Source: Hydrogenobaculum sp. 3684 (GTDB lineage Bacteria > Aquificota > Aquificia > Aquificales > Aquificaceae). Taken from it: DNA of 64,000 nt. The position numbers were made by a program, and so were the translations under genes. This document shows positions 9,358-20,242 of the stretch, piece after piece (within the stretch, counting starts at the first letter, position 1; each line of letters begins with the position of its first letter). The DNA is taken from the NCBI RefSeq assembly GCF_000213785.1, contig NC_015557.1:434001-498000 (forward strand). The letters are read 5' to 3'. The notes beneath the pieces are model-generated. The model saw only the letters and a list, made by a program, of their open reading frames with translations. It was not told the DNA's origin and made no database searches.

Positions 9358-10610
9358 AAGATTACAACAAGTATTTAGATTACAAAGAAGATAAGTTATT
9401 TTTAGAAAATGTGGATTTAGAGGAGCTTGCTAAAGAATTTGGGACACCTCTTTACGTGTATTCGGCTTCTTACATAAAAGACAAAGCTAAAGCCTATAAA
9501 GAAGCGTTCGAAGATACGGATTTTCATTACGCTTTGAAGGCAAATGGAAATTTAAGCATTGTAAAGCTTTTAAAGGATGAGGGTTTTGGAGCTGACATAG
9601 TTTCTGGCGGCGAGCTTAGAAAAGCTATAAAAGCCGGGATAGAGCCTTCTAAGATAGTTTATGCTGGTGTTGGTAAAACTATACAAGAGTTAAAAGCTGC
9701 CGTTGAAGCAGAGATTAAAATGTTTAACGTAGAATCTTCAATGGAACTCGATATATTAAACGATATAGCAAAAAATCTTGGGAAAAAAGCCAACGTAGCA
9801 ATAAGAGTAAATCCTGACGTAGACCCTAAAACCCATCCTTATATATCCACTGGTATGAAAAAAAGCAAATTTGGAGTTGATATAAAAACTGCTTACAAAG
9901 AGTATCAGTATGCTAAAAGCCTAAAACACCTTAATGTAATAGGTATACACTGTCACATAGGTTCCCAGCTTTTGGATGTATCACCCTATATAGAAGCTTC
10001 TGAGAAAGTAAGAGAGCTTTACGACAAGCTTGTAAAAGATGGGTTTGATATTAAGTATATAGATATGGGAGGAGGCTTAGGTATAAAGTATAAACCCGAA
10101 GAGCAGGAACCACATCCTAAAGATTTAAAAGAAGCTTTGTATCCGGCTTTTAAAGATATAAAAGCAAGGCTTTGTTTAGAACCTGGCAGATCGATGGTAG
10201 GCAACGCTGGTATCTTGATAACAGAAGTGCAATTTTTAAAAGATAAAGGTCATAAACATTTTGTAATAGTAGATGCTGGCATGAATGACCTTATAAGACC
10301 CTCCATATACGGAGCTTATCACCACATAGTTCCTACCCACAACAAATATAAAGAAGATTTTATTAAAACCGATATAGTAGGACCAATATGTGAAACTGGA
10401 GACTTTTTAGCTCAAGACAGAGAAATACATAAAGTAGACAGAGGAGATTATCTTGCAGTATTAAGCGCCGGTGCTTATGGATTTTCTATGTCAAGCCATT
10501 ACAACATAAGGCCAAGAGCTGCAGAAGTGCTTGTAGAAAATGGAAAATATAGGCTTATAAGAAGCAGGGAAACTTACGATTACATAGATTACGACGAAGC
10601 TATTTTATGA
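9351..10610 (+). CDS. lysA: Diaminopimelate decarboxylase
   Basis: PLP-dependent fold-III decarboxylase making lysine from meso-diaminopimelate. Visible are the PLP lysine in FHYALKANGN, the glycine-rich phosphate loop GGGLGIKY, HCHIGSQ, EPGRSMVGNAG, and the catalytic Cys-Glu motif ICETGDF near the C-terminus. The start at 9351 is preferred over an upstream in-frame codon at 9324 because GAGGAGAG lies just before it. It yields MLKDYNKYLDYK, a typical LysA N-terminus. Length 419 residues. It overlaps the end of acpS, implying translational coupling. Confidence 0.95.
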   Translation: MLKDYNKYLDYKEDKLFLENVDLEELAKEFGTPLYVYSASYIKDKAKAYKEAFEDTDFHYALKANGNLSIVKLLKDEGFGADIVSGGELRKAIKAGIEPSKIVYAGVGKTIQELKAAVEAEIKMFNVESSMELDILNDIAKNLGKKANVAIRVNPDVDPKTHPYISTGMKKSKFGVDIKTAYKEYQYAKSLKHLNVIGIHCHIGSQLLDVSPYIEASEKVRELYDKLVKDGFDIKYIDMGGGLGIKYKPEEQEPHPKDLKEALYPAFKDIKARLCLEPGRSMVGNAGILITEVQFLKDKGHKHFVIVDAGMNDLIRPSIYGAYHHIVPTHNKYKEDFIKTDIVGPICETGDFLAQDREIHKVDRGDYLAVLSAGAYGFSMSSHYNIRPRAAEVLVENGKYRLIRSRETYDYIDYDEAIL

Positions 10611-10619
10611 TGTTATAAT
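10611..10619 (+). promoter_or_regulatory. Extended -10 promoter of the V4R gene
   Basis: TGTTATAAT (TGnTATAAT) immediately after the lysA stop. Transcription would start near 10626, leaving a 12-nt leader with a GGTGA ribosome site before the ATG at 10638. Confidence 0.6.
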
Positions 10620-10637
10620 AGTAGGGTGGGTGAAAAT

Positions 10638-12391
<1,754 letters not shown>

Positions 12392-12410
12392 TCTCTAATG
12401 ATTAAAACCC

Positions 12411-12438
12411 TTGACTTGCTTAAGATTTAAGCTATTAT
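12411..12438 (+). promoter_or_regulatory. Promoter of the GlcD-like gene, leaderless
   Basis: TTGACT (12411-12416), 16-bp spacer, TATTAT (12433-12438). The +1 expected 7 nt downstream coincides with the ATG at 12446, and no Shine-Dalgarno is present. Confidence 0.72.
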
Positions 12439-12445
12439 CTAATAC

Positions 12446-13816
12446 ATGGAAAAAAAATTAAAAAAACTTAAAAACGCTTTGGGCGATAAAATTAACGATT
12501 CTATAGTAGAAAGAAAACTCTACTCTTACGATGCCACTGCCATTCCAATAGAACATATTACTCCTATAGCTGTAGCTTTTCCCACATCTTCAGAAGATAT
12601 AGAAACAATAGTAAAAATCTGTTATGAAGAAGATATACCCATTGTACCAAGAGGTGCCGGATCAGGTTTGACAGGTGGCGCTACACCTGTTGTAGAGGGG
12701 TCTATCGTGATATCCCTTGAAAAAATGAATAAATTTTATGTAGATGTAGACAACACCACAGCTTACGTGGAGCCAGGGGTTGTTACATCGGAGTTGCAAG
12801 ACTACGTGGAGTCTCTAGGATTATTTTATCCGCCAGATCCCTCTAGCTTTAAATATTCTACTATAGGTGGCAACATAGCAGAAAATGCCGGTGGTCCAAG
12901 GTGTTTGAAGTATGGGGTTACAAGGGAATATGTGTTAGGGCTAGAAATGTACATAAAAGAAGGAAAGCTGTTAAAAACTGGAAATCCCATTATAAAAGAT
13001 GTAGCAGGATATGATCTAACTAGACTTGTAGTTGGTTCGGAAGGAACACTTGGTATAGTATCAAAAGCTATATTAAAATTGATACCAAAACCACCTTACA
13101 AATCAACCATAATGGGCATATTCAACAACATAGAAAATATAGGTAAATCTGTAACTAAAATACTGACGTCTGGTATATTGCCTTGTGCATTGGAATTTAT
13201 GGATAAAAATTCTATACAAGCTGTACAAAAATTCTATCCAGCAGGTATTCCAGAAGATGCCGAAGGAGTCTTGCTGATAGAGCTTGACGGACAAAAAGAA
13301 AGTGTAGAAAAAGAAAAAATGGAGGTATCCAACATACTAAAGTCTTTAGGAGCTGATGTTATACCAGCCCAAAACCCTCAACACGAACAAAAACTTTGGA
13401 GTGCAAGAAAAAATATAGGTCCAGCCCTTGCTAACATCAAATCCGGTAAGATAAACGAAGATATAGTTTTCCCACGGATATATCTATCTGAAGCACTGCA
13501 AAAAATAAACGAAATAGCAAAAAAATATAACCTTACTATAGTAAACTTTGGGCATATAGGAGACGGCAACCTCCACGTAAACATACTTTACGATAAATTA
13601 AACAAAGAAGAATTAGAAAGAGCAGAAAAGGCAGTAGATGAAGTATTTGAGTTAGCTCTTCATTATCAAGGTTCTATCACTGGCGAACATGGTGTTGGTC
13701 TTACTAAAAAGAAATTTTTAGAATGGCAGTTAAAAGATGTTGGTATTGAGCTTTTAAAAGCCATAAAACAAAGTTTTGATCCAAAAAATTTATTTAATCC
13801 AGGCAAAGTTATTTAG
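12446..13816 (+). CDS. FAD-linked 2-hydroxyacid oxidase/dehydrogenase (GlcD family)
   Basis: Flavoprotein of the glycolate oxidase GlcD/D-lactate dehydrogenase family, 456 residues. The N-terminal PCMH FAD domain shows PRGAGSGLTGGATPV, DPSSFKYSTIGGNIAENAGG and VGSEGTLGIVSKAILKL. The C-terminal cap has NFGHIGDGNLHVN and TGEHGVGLTKK, with the histidines expected for substrate/metal binding. Partner subunits GlcE and GlcF are not next to it, so electron transfer partners are unknown. Glycolate, D-lactate or another 2-hydroxyacid are all possible substrates. No ribosome site; a leaderless promoter lies immediately upstream. The gene ends convergently over the cytochrome b561 gene by 8 nt. Confidence 0.85.
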   Translation: MEKKLKKLKNALGDKINDSIVERKLYSYDATAIPIEHITPIAVAFPTSSEDIETIVKICYEEDIPIVPRGAGSGLTGGATPVVEGSIVISLEKMNKFYVDVDNTTAYVEPGVVTSELQDYVESLGLFYPPDPSSFKYSTIGGNIAENAGGPRCLKYGVTREYVLGLEMYIKEGKLLKTGNPIIKDVAGYDLTRLVVGSEGTLGIVSKAILKLIPKPPYKSTIMGIFNNIENIGKSVTKILTSGILPCALEFMDKNSIQAVQKFYPAGIPEDAEGVLLIELDGQKESVEKEKMEVSNILKSLGADVIPAQNPQHEQKLWSARKNIGPALANIKSGKINEDIVFPRIYLSEALQKINEIAKKYNLTIVNFGHIGDGNLHVNILYDKLNKEELERAEKAVDEVFELALHYQGSITGEHGVGLTKKKFLEWQLKDVGIELLKAIKQSFDPKNLFNPGKVI

Positions 13817-14336
13817 AAACTATTCTATGCAACAAAGCCATAAACATATGACCTACCATATAAACCCACATTGAATTTCCAAAAAAATCATGAATTTCCA
13901 TAAAAAAATGAATGATTGGTTTTAAAGATGGATCTTTCAAAGAAAATGGAAACAGAAAGTGCATTATAACACCTGCTACAAGCACTATGCTAACGTCTAT
14001 TAAACCAAGCCCATGAGCAAAACCAGGAAGCCCAGGCCTTGGTCCAGTCTCTGCTAGTTTAAACTTTGTAAGGTTTTTAAAATCATTGACTACTTCATCC
14101 CATCTATTGTAAGGGAAAAAGTGAGATCTTATAGAAGCATTTGTTAATATATATATCCATAGAGCTATTATAACACCAGCTAGAATAGGACCTATTGTTA
14201 TATGAATGTTAAATAGCAAATATGGAAGCCCTTGTTTCTTAGAGCTCATGAAAAGCGATAGCAACAGCTGCAATGCTATCAAAGGGGCAAAAGTCCAATG
14301 TAAAAATTTATAAGTATTTGACCAATCCCTATGCAT
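13809..14336 (-). CDS. Cytochrome b561-family membrane protein
   Basis: A 175-residue four-helix diheme membrane protein. Histidines are placed as in bacterial cytochrome b561: YKFLHWTF in helix 1, FNIHITIGP in helix 2, IMHFLF and IHDFFGNSMWVYMVGHMF in helices 3 and 4. The signature HRDWSNTYKFLHW at the N-terminus is typical. It would shuttle electrons between the quinone pool and a periplasmic or cytoplasmic partner. It lies convergent to the GlcD-like gene; a functional link is possible but unproven. An extended -10 TGGTATATT ends exactly 7 nt before the ATG, so the mRNA is probably leaderless. Confidence 0.85.
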   Translation of the reverse strand: MHRDWSNTYKFLHWTFAPLIALQLLLSLFMSSKKQGLPYLLFNIHITIGPILAGVIIALWIYILTNASIRSHFFPYNRWDEVVNDFKNLTKFKLAETGPRPGLPGFAHGLGLIDVSIVLVAGVIMHFLFPFSLKDPSLKPIIHFFMEIHDFFGNSMWVYMVGHMFMALLHRIVSK

Positions 14337-14342
14337 ACATAA

Positions 14343-14351
14343 AATATACCA
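14343..14351 (-). promoter_or_regulatory. Extended -10 of the cytochrome b561 gene, leaderless
   Basis: Minus-strand TGGTATATT. The predicted +1 falls on the A of the start codon at 14336; no Shine-Dalgarno is visible. Confidence 0.65.
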
Positions 14352-14378
14352 TATAGTTGTGAAAAAAATATAAAATAG

Positions 14379-15587
14379 TTAAGATTTTATCAACGAGCCT
14401 ATTTTAAATATTGGCATATATAGAGCTATTAATATAACACCTATTATACCTCCTATTATTACAATCATAGTAGGCTCTATCAAAGATATCATAGCATCTA
14501 TTGCTTTATCTACTTCGTCTTCGTAAAACCTTACGATACTTTGTAACAAATCATCAAGGCGTCCGGTGTCTTCGCCTATTTTAACCATAGATATAAAAAG
14601 ATCGTCAAATAGCCCTGTCTCTTTTAGAGATAGCCATAGCGGTTTTCCTTCTTTTACAGATTTAGAGGCTTTTTCTATCCCCTCTTTTACTATTTGCATT
14701 GTGCTAGTTTGAGATATTAATTCCATAGATCTATCCAAAGACACACCGCTAGAAAACAAAGACGATAACGATGTAGCAAAGGAGTTCATCATTATTTTAT
14801 GGAAAACATTGCCTAAAACAGGTAGTTTTAACAGTGTTTTTTCTATTCGTTTTTTAAACTTCATATTATTTTGATAAAGGCGCTTAAAAACAAAACCTGA
14901 AATAAAAAGAAGAATTACAAATTTTAATATATTTTCATGTAAAAAATTAGAAGCTTTTAAAAGCATTAACGTAGGGAGAGGTAGCGATGCGCCGAAACCT
15001 TTGTATATGCTAGCAAATATTGGTACCAAAAAGTAAATAATGGCTGTTGTTATAATGGTGGCTATTATAAGTACAAAAGAAGGATAAAAAGAAGCGCTTT
15101 TTATTTTACCTTTTATTTTAGCTAATTTTTCATAATATTCTGAAGCCAAAATTAGTGATCTATCTAGCTGTCCGGTTTCTTCTCCTGTTATTACTAGACT
15201 TATAAGAAGCGGTGGAAAAACATTTTTTCTTTTTTGCATCGCTTGACCTACAGTAAGCCCTTCACTAACATCTTTAGCAACTTCTAAAAGCGTTTTTTGA
15301 AAATATTTGTTATGTATTTGTTTTGCTGCCATTTCAAAAGCTTGTGGTACACTTATACCTACTTGAATTAAAAACCCAAGCTGTCGCAATACTAAAGATA
15401 ATTCTTTTTCTTTCACTTTCTTACCAAAGGAAAAAGAAAGAGTTCTCTCTTTGGCAAGCTCTATAGATACAGGAATAAGTTCTTTGGAAGATAATATTTG
15501 AGCTATCACATCTTGATTTTGAGCTTCTATAACGCCTTTTTCTACTTTACCATCTTTTGTATAAGCTACATATTGAAATTTAGGCAT
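14379..15587 (-). CDS. Type IV pilus/type II secretion inner-membrane platform protein (PilC/GspF)
   Basis: Polytopic platform protein on which the assembly ATPase acts. The 402 residues begin with the short N-terminal KFQYVAYTKDGKVEKGVIEA segment. Two repeated T2SF cytoplasmic domains follow (LVLRQLGFLIQVGISVPQAFEMAA and FATSLSSLFSSGVSLDRSMELI), each with the GE(E/D)TG(Q/R)LD signature (GEETGQLD, GEDTGRLD). Three membrane helices are visible, the last being PTMIVIIGGIIGVILIALYMPIF. It is the last gene of the pilus block, starting in the stop of the PilM-like gene (TGATG). No ATPase or pilin gene lies in the window. Confidence 0.93.
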   Translation of the reverse strand: MPKFQYVAYTKDGKVEKGVIEAQNQDVIAQILSSKELIPVSIELAKERTLSFSFGKKVKEKELSLVLRQLGFLIQVGISVPQAFEMAAKQIHNKYFQKTLLEVAKDVSEGLTVGQAMQKRKNVFPPLLISLVITGEETGQLDRSLILASEYYEKLAKIKGKIKSASFYPSFVLIIATIITTAIIYFLVPIFASIYKGFGASLPLPTLMLLKASNFLHENILKFVILLFISGFVFKRLYQNNMKFKKRIEKTLLKLPVLGNVFHKIMMNSFATSLSSLFSSGVSLDRSMELISQTSTMQIVKEGIEKASKSVKEGKPLWLSLKETGLFDDLFISMVKIGEDTGRLDDLLQSIVRFYEDEVDKAIDAMISLIEPTMIVIIGGIIGVILIALYMPIFKIGSLIKS

Positions 15588-16405
15588 CAGTAAATGCTTC
15601 TGTTAACCTGTAGAAGATAACAATCAAAATCGTAAGGAGGAAAGATCTCCCCTCTAACATGCAAAAGATTTCTTAATCTGTCGTAAAAATCATGATCTTC
15701 TGCAAACAAGCTTGAATACACAAGTTTTACATCTTCTAACCCTAGAAAAAGTGCTGAACTGTCAATATCTTTCAAAATACTTTCCTTTTGCTCATTAAAG
15801 TTAGTTATATCTACTTTTTTATAATCTATAAATCTTTCTCCTAGTTTTAATAAAAAATAATAATCTTTATTAATATAAACAGCATTTATAGGTATATTTA
15901 CATTCAATTCTATCAAGGCGTTTATAAAATATACCACAAAATGAGATACACTTTTTACGTTTAACCCATATTTTTTAAAAGATTTTTCAGCAAGTATCAC
16001 ATCCTCTTTTTCCGCATAAGCCACCAAATATATATTCCCATCATCAGTTTTCAACAATATGTCATAAGCTAAATAATGCTTGTTTAATTTATGACCAATA
16101 TCAGTTTCAAGCGATAGCTTTAAAGCATTCTCAATATCTTTTTGTTTTATAGCTTTTGGTAAAAACCTAGTCTTAACTATGCTAAGTCCTACATCTAAAA
16201 TTATATGGGCGTCGCCTGGCTCTATATTTTTAAATAAAGAAGCATTTGATCTTATATCATCAATTATAGTATAAGAATCTTGACTTTTCTCATGCTTTGT
16301 TATCAATTCACAAGAATCTTTTTTTAAAAGCGTTAAACTAAAATAAGTATTAGATAGAAAAATACTATAAGCTTTTTTATGTTTTAAACCTAAACTTAAC
16401 TTCAT
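15587..16405 (-). CDS. PilM-like actin-fold pilus assembly protein
   Basis: A 272-residue protein placed between the secretin and PilC. Its pattern fits the PilM/GspL cytoplasmic actin-like fold: an N-terminal GLKHKKAYSIFLSNTYFSL strand pair, AHIILDVGLSIVKTRFLP followed by KDIENALKLSLETDI, and a second half with AYAEKEDVILAEKSFKKYGLNVKSV. It is shorter than typical PilM (about 350 residues) and weakly conserved, so the call rests partly on operon position. It would bridge the ATPase to PilN/PilO. Its ATG overlaps the secretin stop (ATGA). Confidence 0.6.
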   Translation of the reverse strand: MKLSLGLKHKKAYSIFLSNTYFSLTLLKKDSCELITKHEKSQDSYTIIDDIRSNASLFKNIEPGDAHIILDVGLSIVKTRFLPKAIKQKDIENALKLSLETDIGHKLNKHYLAYDILLKTDDGNIYLVAYAEKEDVILAEKSFKKYGLNVKSVSHFVVYFINALIELNVNIPINAVYINKDYYFLLKLGERFIDYKKVDITNFNEQKESILKDIDSSALFLGLEDVKLVYSSLFAEDHDFYDRLRNLLHVRGEIFPPYDFDCYLLQVNRSIY

Positions 16406-18366
16406 TTCTCAACCCTCTTAGCGGTTATGAATATAAAAAGATTTGTGTTATTTTTTGATTCGTTTTTTGTCATACCAATATTACCAACAATTGGAACCTT
16501 ATCCAATCCTGGTATTCCTTGTAAACCATTGCTTTCATTCTTAAGCCCCACTCCTCCTATCGCTAAAGTTGCGCCGTCAGATAAAACTATCGATAGAGAG
16601 TTGCTATTTTGGTTTATAGTAGGTTGTCCATTGGCCGCTAAAGGACCTAAAGACATGTTTTGAATATTTATATTTAGCAATATTTTACCATTAGGCAGCA
16701 CTTGAGGTGTAACTTTTATGGAGTTAAGAACATTCTGTAATGTAACTGTAGGCACTGCTTGGCCCGGAGTTGATATTGTGGTAAATGGATATTCAATGCC
16801 TTGGGTTAAAGACGTTGGCTGATCATTCATAGCTAACAAAGTACTTTTGAAAACGCTCTTTGCTTTGTTTATAGATTCTAACGCTTGAATCTCAAAACCT
16901 AGGACATGAAACTTGCCTTCTGAATATATGCCTGATATCAAACCGTTAGGAGCGTTTATAGGTGTAGCTGTAACCTCTGGGCTACCACCACTACCTATAA
17001 AACTAAAAGCATTTGCCAGTGGACTTGTTGGATTAAAATTGCTGGTATTTAAAATCGTGATACCTCTACCTGCGTAAGAACCGCCTATGCCTAAGCCTAA
17101 TTGTTTCTGATAGTCTTTGCTTATCTCAACAGCTTTTACGTCTATCTGTATATATAGTGGTTTGGTGGATATATATTCTTTTAGATGTTTTTTTATATCT
17201 TCAAGGTTTTGAATATAATCTACTACCGTTACAGCATCCATTTTATTTATAGGTGTTACTATAGCTTTGTCTGAAAGATAAGGTTTTATAAGCTTTTCAA
17301 ACTTATCAAGCGTGATATATTTTATATAAAATGTTTGGGATTTCATTACGTTTTGTCTTGGAGCGCTTGAGACATAGGCTGAAAGCACTTTTTCACAAGA
17401 TATAACGTTACTTGGATTACCAGTTAGTATTATGGCTTTAAACTCTTCGCTTTTAGCTACTTTTTTAAGTTTACAGGATTTTGCTAAATTATACGCTTTT
17501 TCCAAGTCTTTTTTTATAAATAAAACCTCTGTAATATATTTTGGTTTAAGAGACACATATTGAGGAAAATAATCTAATATATCTTCAATGTTTTGTGGAT
17601 AATCTTCTAAAATGATTTTGTTACCTTCTTCATGTATTATAACGGCGTCTTTTGAAAGATAATGAGTTATAAGTTTTTCAAAGTTAACAGGGCTTATGTT
17701 GTAAACATAAAGCGGAACACTTATCATTGCTTCTCCAGGTCTTGGTGGTTGTGCAAAATATGGTTTTAGCTTTTCATTTACTTGCTTTATAGCCTTTGGA
17801 GAACCACTAACTATTATTACACCAAGTTCATCAGCTCTATAAACCTTAAGTATACCTTTAATAGGTTTAATTAGTGAATACGCTTCTTCAGCAGATATAC
17901 CTCTTAATATCATCGTTTCAGTGTTTACTAATTCCTCTCTATTAACACTTTGCAAAGAACTTGGTGTAGTAGCCAAGCTTCCACTTTTTAAAAGGGAAGA
18001 CAAAGGTGGCAAACCACTAGGTGATGTGCTCGCTTCACATTTTCCAGAGTTTATAACTACTATACCATTTGTTGTAGTATAAGTTAAGCAATATTCTCTT
18101 ATAATGTCATGAAATAGTTGATCTGCTGATATAGGTTTTGTAATACTTATATTCACTTTTTCATCCTTAAATTTTGGACCAAATATAATGCTTTTATTAT
18201 CTATAGTTGCTATTGTTTTAATTACATCAGATAGATTAGCATTCTCAAATTTCATATTTCTTATAGTTACAGCGTAAGAATTGTTCATAATCATTAGGTT
18301 AAAAGCAAAAAACGATAGTGTAGCCAAAAGTTTATGTTTAAATCTGTTCTTCAATTTATTTTTCAT
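16402..18366 (-). CDS. Secretin (PilQ/GspD family outer-membrane channel)
   Basis: Outer-membrane ring for pilus or type II secretion. The 654-residue protein has a signal peptide (residues 1-32, ending NNSYA) and an N0 domain with MKFENANLSDVIKTIATI. Repeated N1-type domains follow (AISAEEAYSLIKPIKG and two copies of a LEKLIxxYLS(K/D)(D/K)A region). The C-terminal secretin domain has EYPFTTIS, VTPQVLPNGKILLNI, SDGATLAIGGV and the closing GIPGLDKVPIVGNIG with FIFITAKRV. Ribosome site AAGGAGGAAAT lies 8 nt upstream. It overlaps both neighbours. Confidence 0.93.
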   Translation of the reverse strand: MKNKLKNRFKHKLLATLSFFAFNLMIMNNSYAVTIRNMKFENANLSDVIKTIATIDNKSIIFGPKFKDEKVNISITKPISADQLFHDIIREYCLTYTTTNGIVVINSGKCEASTSPSGLPPLSSLLKSGSLATTPSSLQSVNREELVNTETMILRGISAEEAYSLIKPIKGILKVYRADELGVIIVSGSPKAIKQVNEKLKPYFAQPPRPGEAMISVPLYVYNISPVNFEKLITHYLSKDAVIIHEEGNKIILEDYPQNIEDILDYFPQYVSLKPKYITEVLFIKKDLEKAYNLAKSCKLKKVAKSEEFKAIILTGNPSNVISCEKVLSAYVSSAPRQNVMKSQTFYIKYITLDKFEKLIKPYLSDKAIVTPINKMDAVTVVDYIQNLEDIKKHLKEYISTKPLYIQIDVKAVEISKDYQKQLGLGIGGSYAGRGITILNTSNFNPTSPLANAFSFIGSGGSPEVTATPINAPNGLISGIYSEGKFHVLGFEIQALESINKAKSVFKSTLLAMNDQPTSLTQGIEYPFTTISTPGQAVPTVTLQNVLNSIKVTPQVLPNGKILLNINIQNMSLGPLAANGQPTINQNSNSLSIVLSDGATLAIGGVGLKNESNGLQGIPGLDKVPIVGNIGMTKNESKNNTNLFIFITAKRVEK

Positions 18367-18661
18367 CGGTATTTCCTCCTTGATTGTTTATGTTGCTGAC
18401 TATGTTGTTTACGCTTTTCAGAACTTTTGCTGGATTTTCCTTTACCGGAATAAGCCCTATGCCATTTCCATTAGATACTACTATAAAATGTTTTACAACA
18501 CCATTTTTTTCTACACTTACATATCCTTCGGCATTTTGTAGATTATAACCATTTATAGAACTTGGTAAACCTTGAGAATAAGACATGTTCACTAAACCAA
18601 TTAGCAGTAAAACTATAATACCTTTACCAATACTAAATAAAATGTTATTTCTTTTTTTCAT
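18356..18661 (-). CDS. Small exported protein in the pilus block, PilP/GspC-like position
   Basis: A 101-residue protein with a signal peptide or anchor (KGIIVLLLIGLVNMSYSQG) followed by a short beta-rich region (INGYNLQNAEGYVSVEKNGVVKHFIVV). The position directly before the secretin is that of the PilP pilotin-type lipoprotein or GspC. There is no lipobox Cys and the sequence is too short and divergent to assign by homology. Ribosome site AAGGAGGAT lies 6 nt before the ATG; the gene overlaps the neighbours at both ends. A role in connecting the inner-membrane PilN/PilO pair to the secretin is inferred from position only. Confidence 0.6.
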   Translation of the reverse strand: MKKRNNILFSIGKGIIVLLLIGLVNMSYSQGLPSSINGYNLQNAEGYVSVEKNGVVKHFIVVSNGNGIGLIPVKENPAKVLKSVNNIVSNINNQGGNTDEK

Positions 18662-19406
18662 TTTTTAATCCTCCTTGCTCTTGGGGAAAAGTAGATATTA
18701 AATTGGCAGTTAAATTGAAATTTTTATCAAAATATACAAATCCGAATTTATTTACTTTGAGCGTATCTTTTTCTTGGATAGAACCAACACATAATCCATT
18801 TATATCGATATTGTAGCAACCATTAACATACTTAAAAGAAGAAAATGGAGAACTATTTTTAAAAGAGCTAGCTTCTATGGATATATTTACAATATTTGGA
18901 TTTATATTAACAGGATTGGTATTTATGCTTATATAAGATGGATATATACCATTAGCTGTAAAACTATCTAAAGCAAAATCTACAAAATGATATAAAGAAG
19001 AATATTGCTTATAATAGTTATCAAATATATTATTTATATCTTTAAAGCTATAAACGAGTTCGTTTAATTTATCGTATTTAGCTTTTAAAGAAAATACTTG
19101 ATTGTTTAGCATAGATAACCTATCTTGATAAGGTTTGACAGCCTGTAATTTTTCATTATAAGCATGTTTAAGTGATAAGTTAGAGAAAAACAAAAAAGTG
19201 TCTAAAATTAGAAAAATTATAGTAGCGATTAGGGATAAAGACAAGATTATAAAACTGGGGCTTTTTATCTTCTCTTCGTCTAAACTAACATGTAACAAAG
19301 AAAATATAGCTTGAGTAGGAATCTTTGAAATGAAAGAACTCTCATTGGAAAGTCTGTCTTTAAGCAAGTTGACATTTAGCTTTTTAAGTTTATTTTTATT
19401 TGGCAT
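18645..19406 (-). CDS. PilN-like bitopic pilus assembly protein
   Basis: A 253-residue protein. It begins MPNKNKLKKLNVNLLKDRL, close to the conserved INLLP-type N-terminus of PilN that docks to PilM. One membrane helix follows (IILSLSLIATIIFLILDTFLFF), then a coiled coil (KAKYDKLNELVYSFKDI) and a periplasmic domain. I choose the ATG at 19406 because GGGAG precedes it; the frame continues upstream to 19463 without a ribosome site. It overlaps the PilO-like gene by 11 nt. Confidence 0.65.
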   Translation of the reverse strand: MPNKNKLKKLNVNLLKDRLSNESSFISKIPTQAIFSLLHVSLDEEKIKSPSFIILSLSLIATIIFLILDTFLFFSNLSLKHAYNEKLQAVKPYQDRLSMLNNQVFSLKAKYDKLNELVYSFKDINNIFDNYYKQYSSLYHFVDFALDSFTANGIYPSYISINTNPVNINPNIVNISIEASSFKNSSPFSSFKYVNGCYNIDINGLCVGSIQEKDTLKVNKFGFVYFDKNFNLTANLISTFPQEQGGLKNEKKK

Positions 19407-20199
19407 TTTTGACTCCCTGTTTTTCGTTAAAATGCTCTTTGCTTGTAATACTAGAAACAACATAGCCTGACATACACAATATTACTGGTTTAGATGTATC
19501 TAAAAATTGAGAATATACATTTGTTGTATCTACAATGTAGAAGCTTTTATCTTCAAAAATATTGTTGCTGCATTGAGATTTGCCGAATCCAAATTTAACG
19601 CTATTAATAAATAAAAACGGATAAGCTGGGTTTGGTTTATTCAAAGAAGATAAAAAGCTTTTTATATTGTTTTGTGATACAGCCACTGTTAATTTCACTG
19701 GTAAAATTTCAACATCAAAAAGTTCTTGCATATGTTCAACATTTTTGGATTTCTTATTGTTTGCTTTAGGTTTTAATACTGTAACCTCTTTCCCGTTTTT
19801 ATCAACTGTAACATCTCTTGGTATACCTTCTTCCATAGATGTAATATAGCCTCCTGCTTTTGATATAGCAGAAGATAAAACTATTGGTATTTGATTTGGT
19901 GTAGTGGCATAAGCATAATTTATGTTGGGATTTAAAAGCTCTGCTTGCAACTTTGGTATTTGGCTTTTATAGTAAAGAAGTTGTTTTTCTAGGGCAATGC
20001 TTTGCAATTTCAATTGTTCCAAAGAAGGTAAGCTTGATATCTTTCGTTCTATTTTACCTCTTTCAGCTGTTTGCTTGAAATAAAAATATACAAATATCCC
20101 TGGCAACAAAACAGCTATAAAGATAATAACTATGTTTTTATCCCTTTCCGTAAGGGAATTATACCAGTTTAAAACTTTTTCCTTAAGTTCATTCATCAT
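19396..20199 (-). CDS. PilO-like pilus assembly protein
   Basis: A 267-residue protein: cytoplasmic stub LNWYNSLTERDKNI, one membrane helix (VIIFIAVLLPGIFVYFYF), a coiled coil (LKLQSIALEKQLLYYKSQIPKLQAEL), then a periplasmic ferredoxin-like domain with LPVKLTVAVSQNNIKSFLSSLN. This is the PilO/GspM layout, and it directly precedes the PilN-like gene. It heads the contiguous block PilO-N-(P)-secretin-M-PilC. A weak TATAAA lies in the 43-nt gap to the upstream gene, so it may be internally promoted or part of a longer message. Confidence 0.68.
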   Translation of the reverse strand: MMNELKEKVLNWYNSLTERDKNIVIIFIAVLLPGIFVYFYFKQTAERGKIERKISSLPSLEQLKLQSIALEKQLLYYKSQIPKLQAELLNPNINYAYATTPNQIPIVLSSAISKAGGYITSMEEGIPRDVTVDKNGKEVTVLKPKANNKKSKNVEHMQELFDVEILPVKLTVAVSQNNIKSFLSSLNKPNPAYPFLFINSVKFGFGKSQCSNNIFEDKSFYIVDTTNVYSQFLDTSKPVILCMSGYVVSSITSKEHFNEKQGVKNAK

Positions 20200-20242
20200 A
20201 TGTTCCCTAAATCGGCTTTTATTTTAAAAACTTTATACGTGC

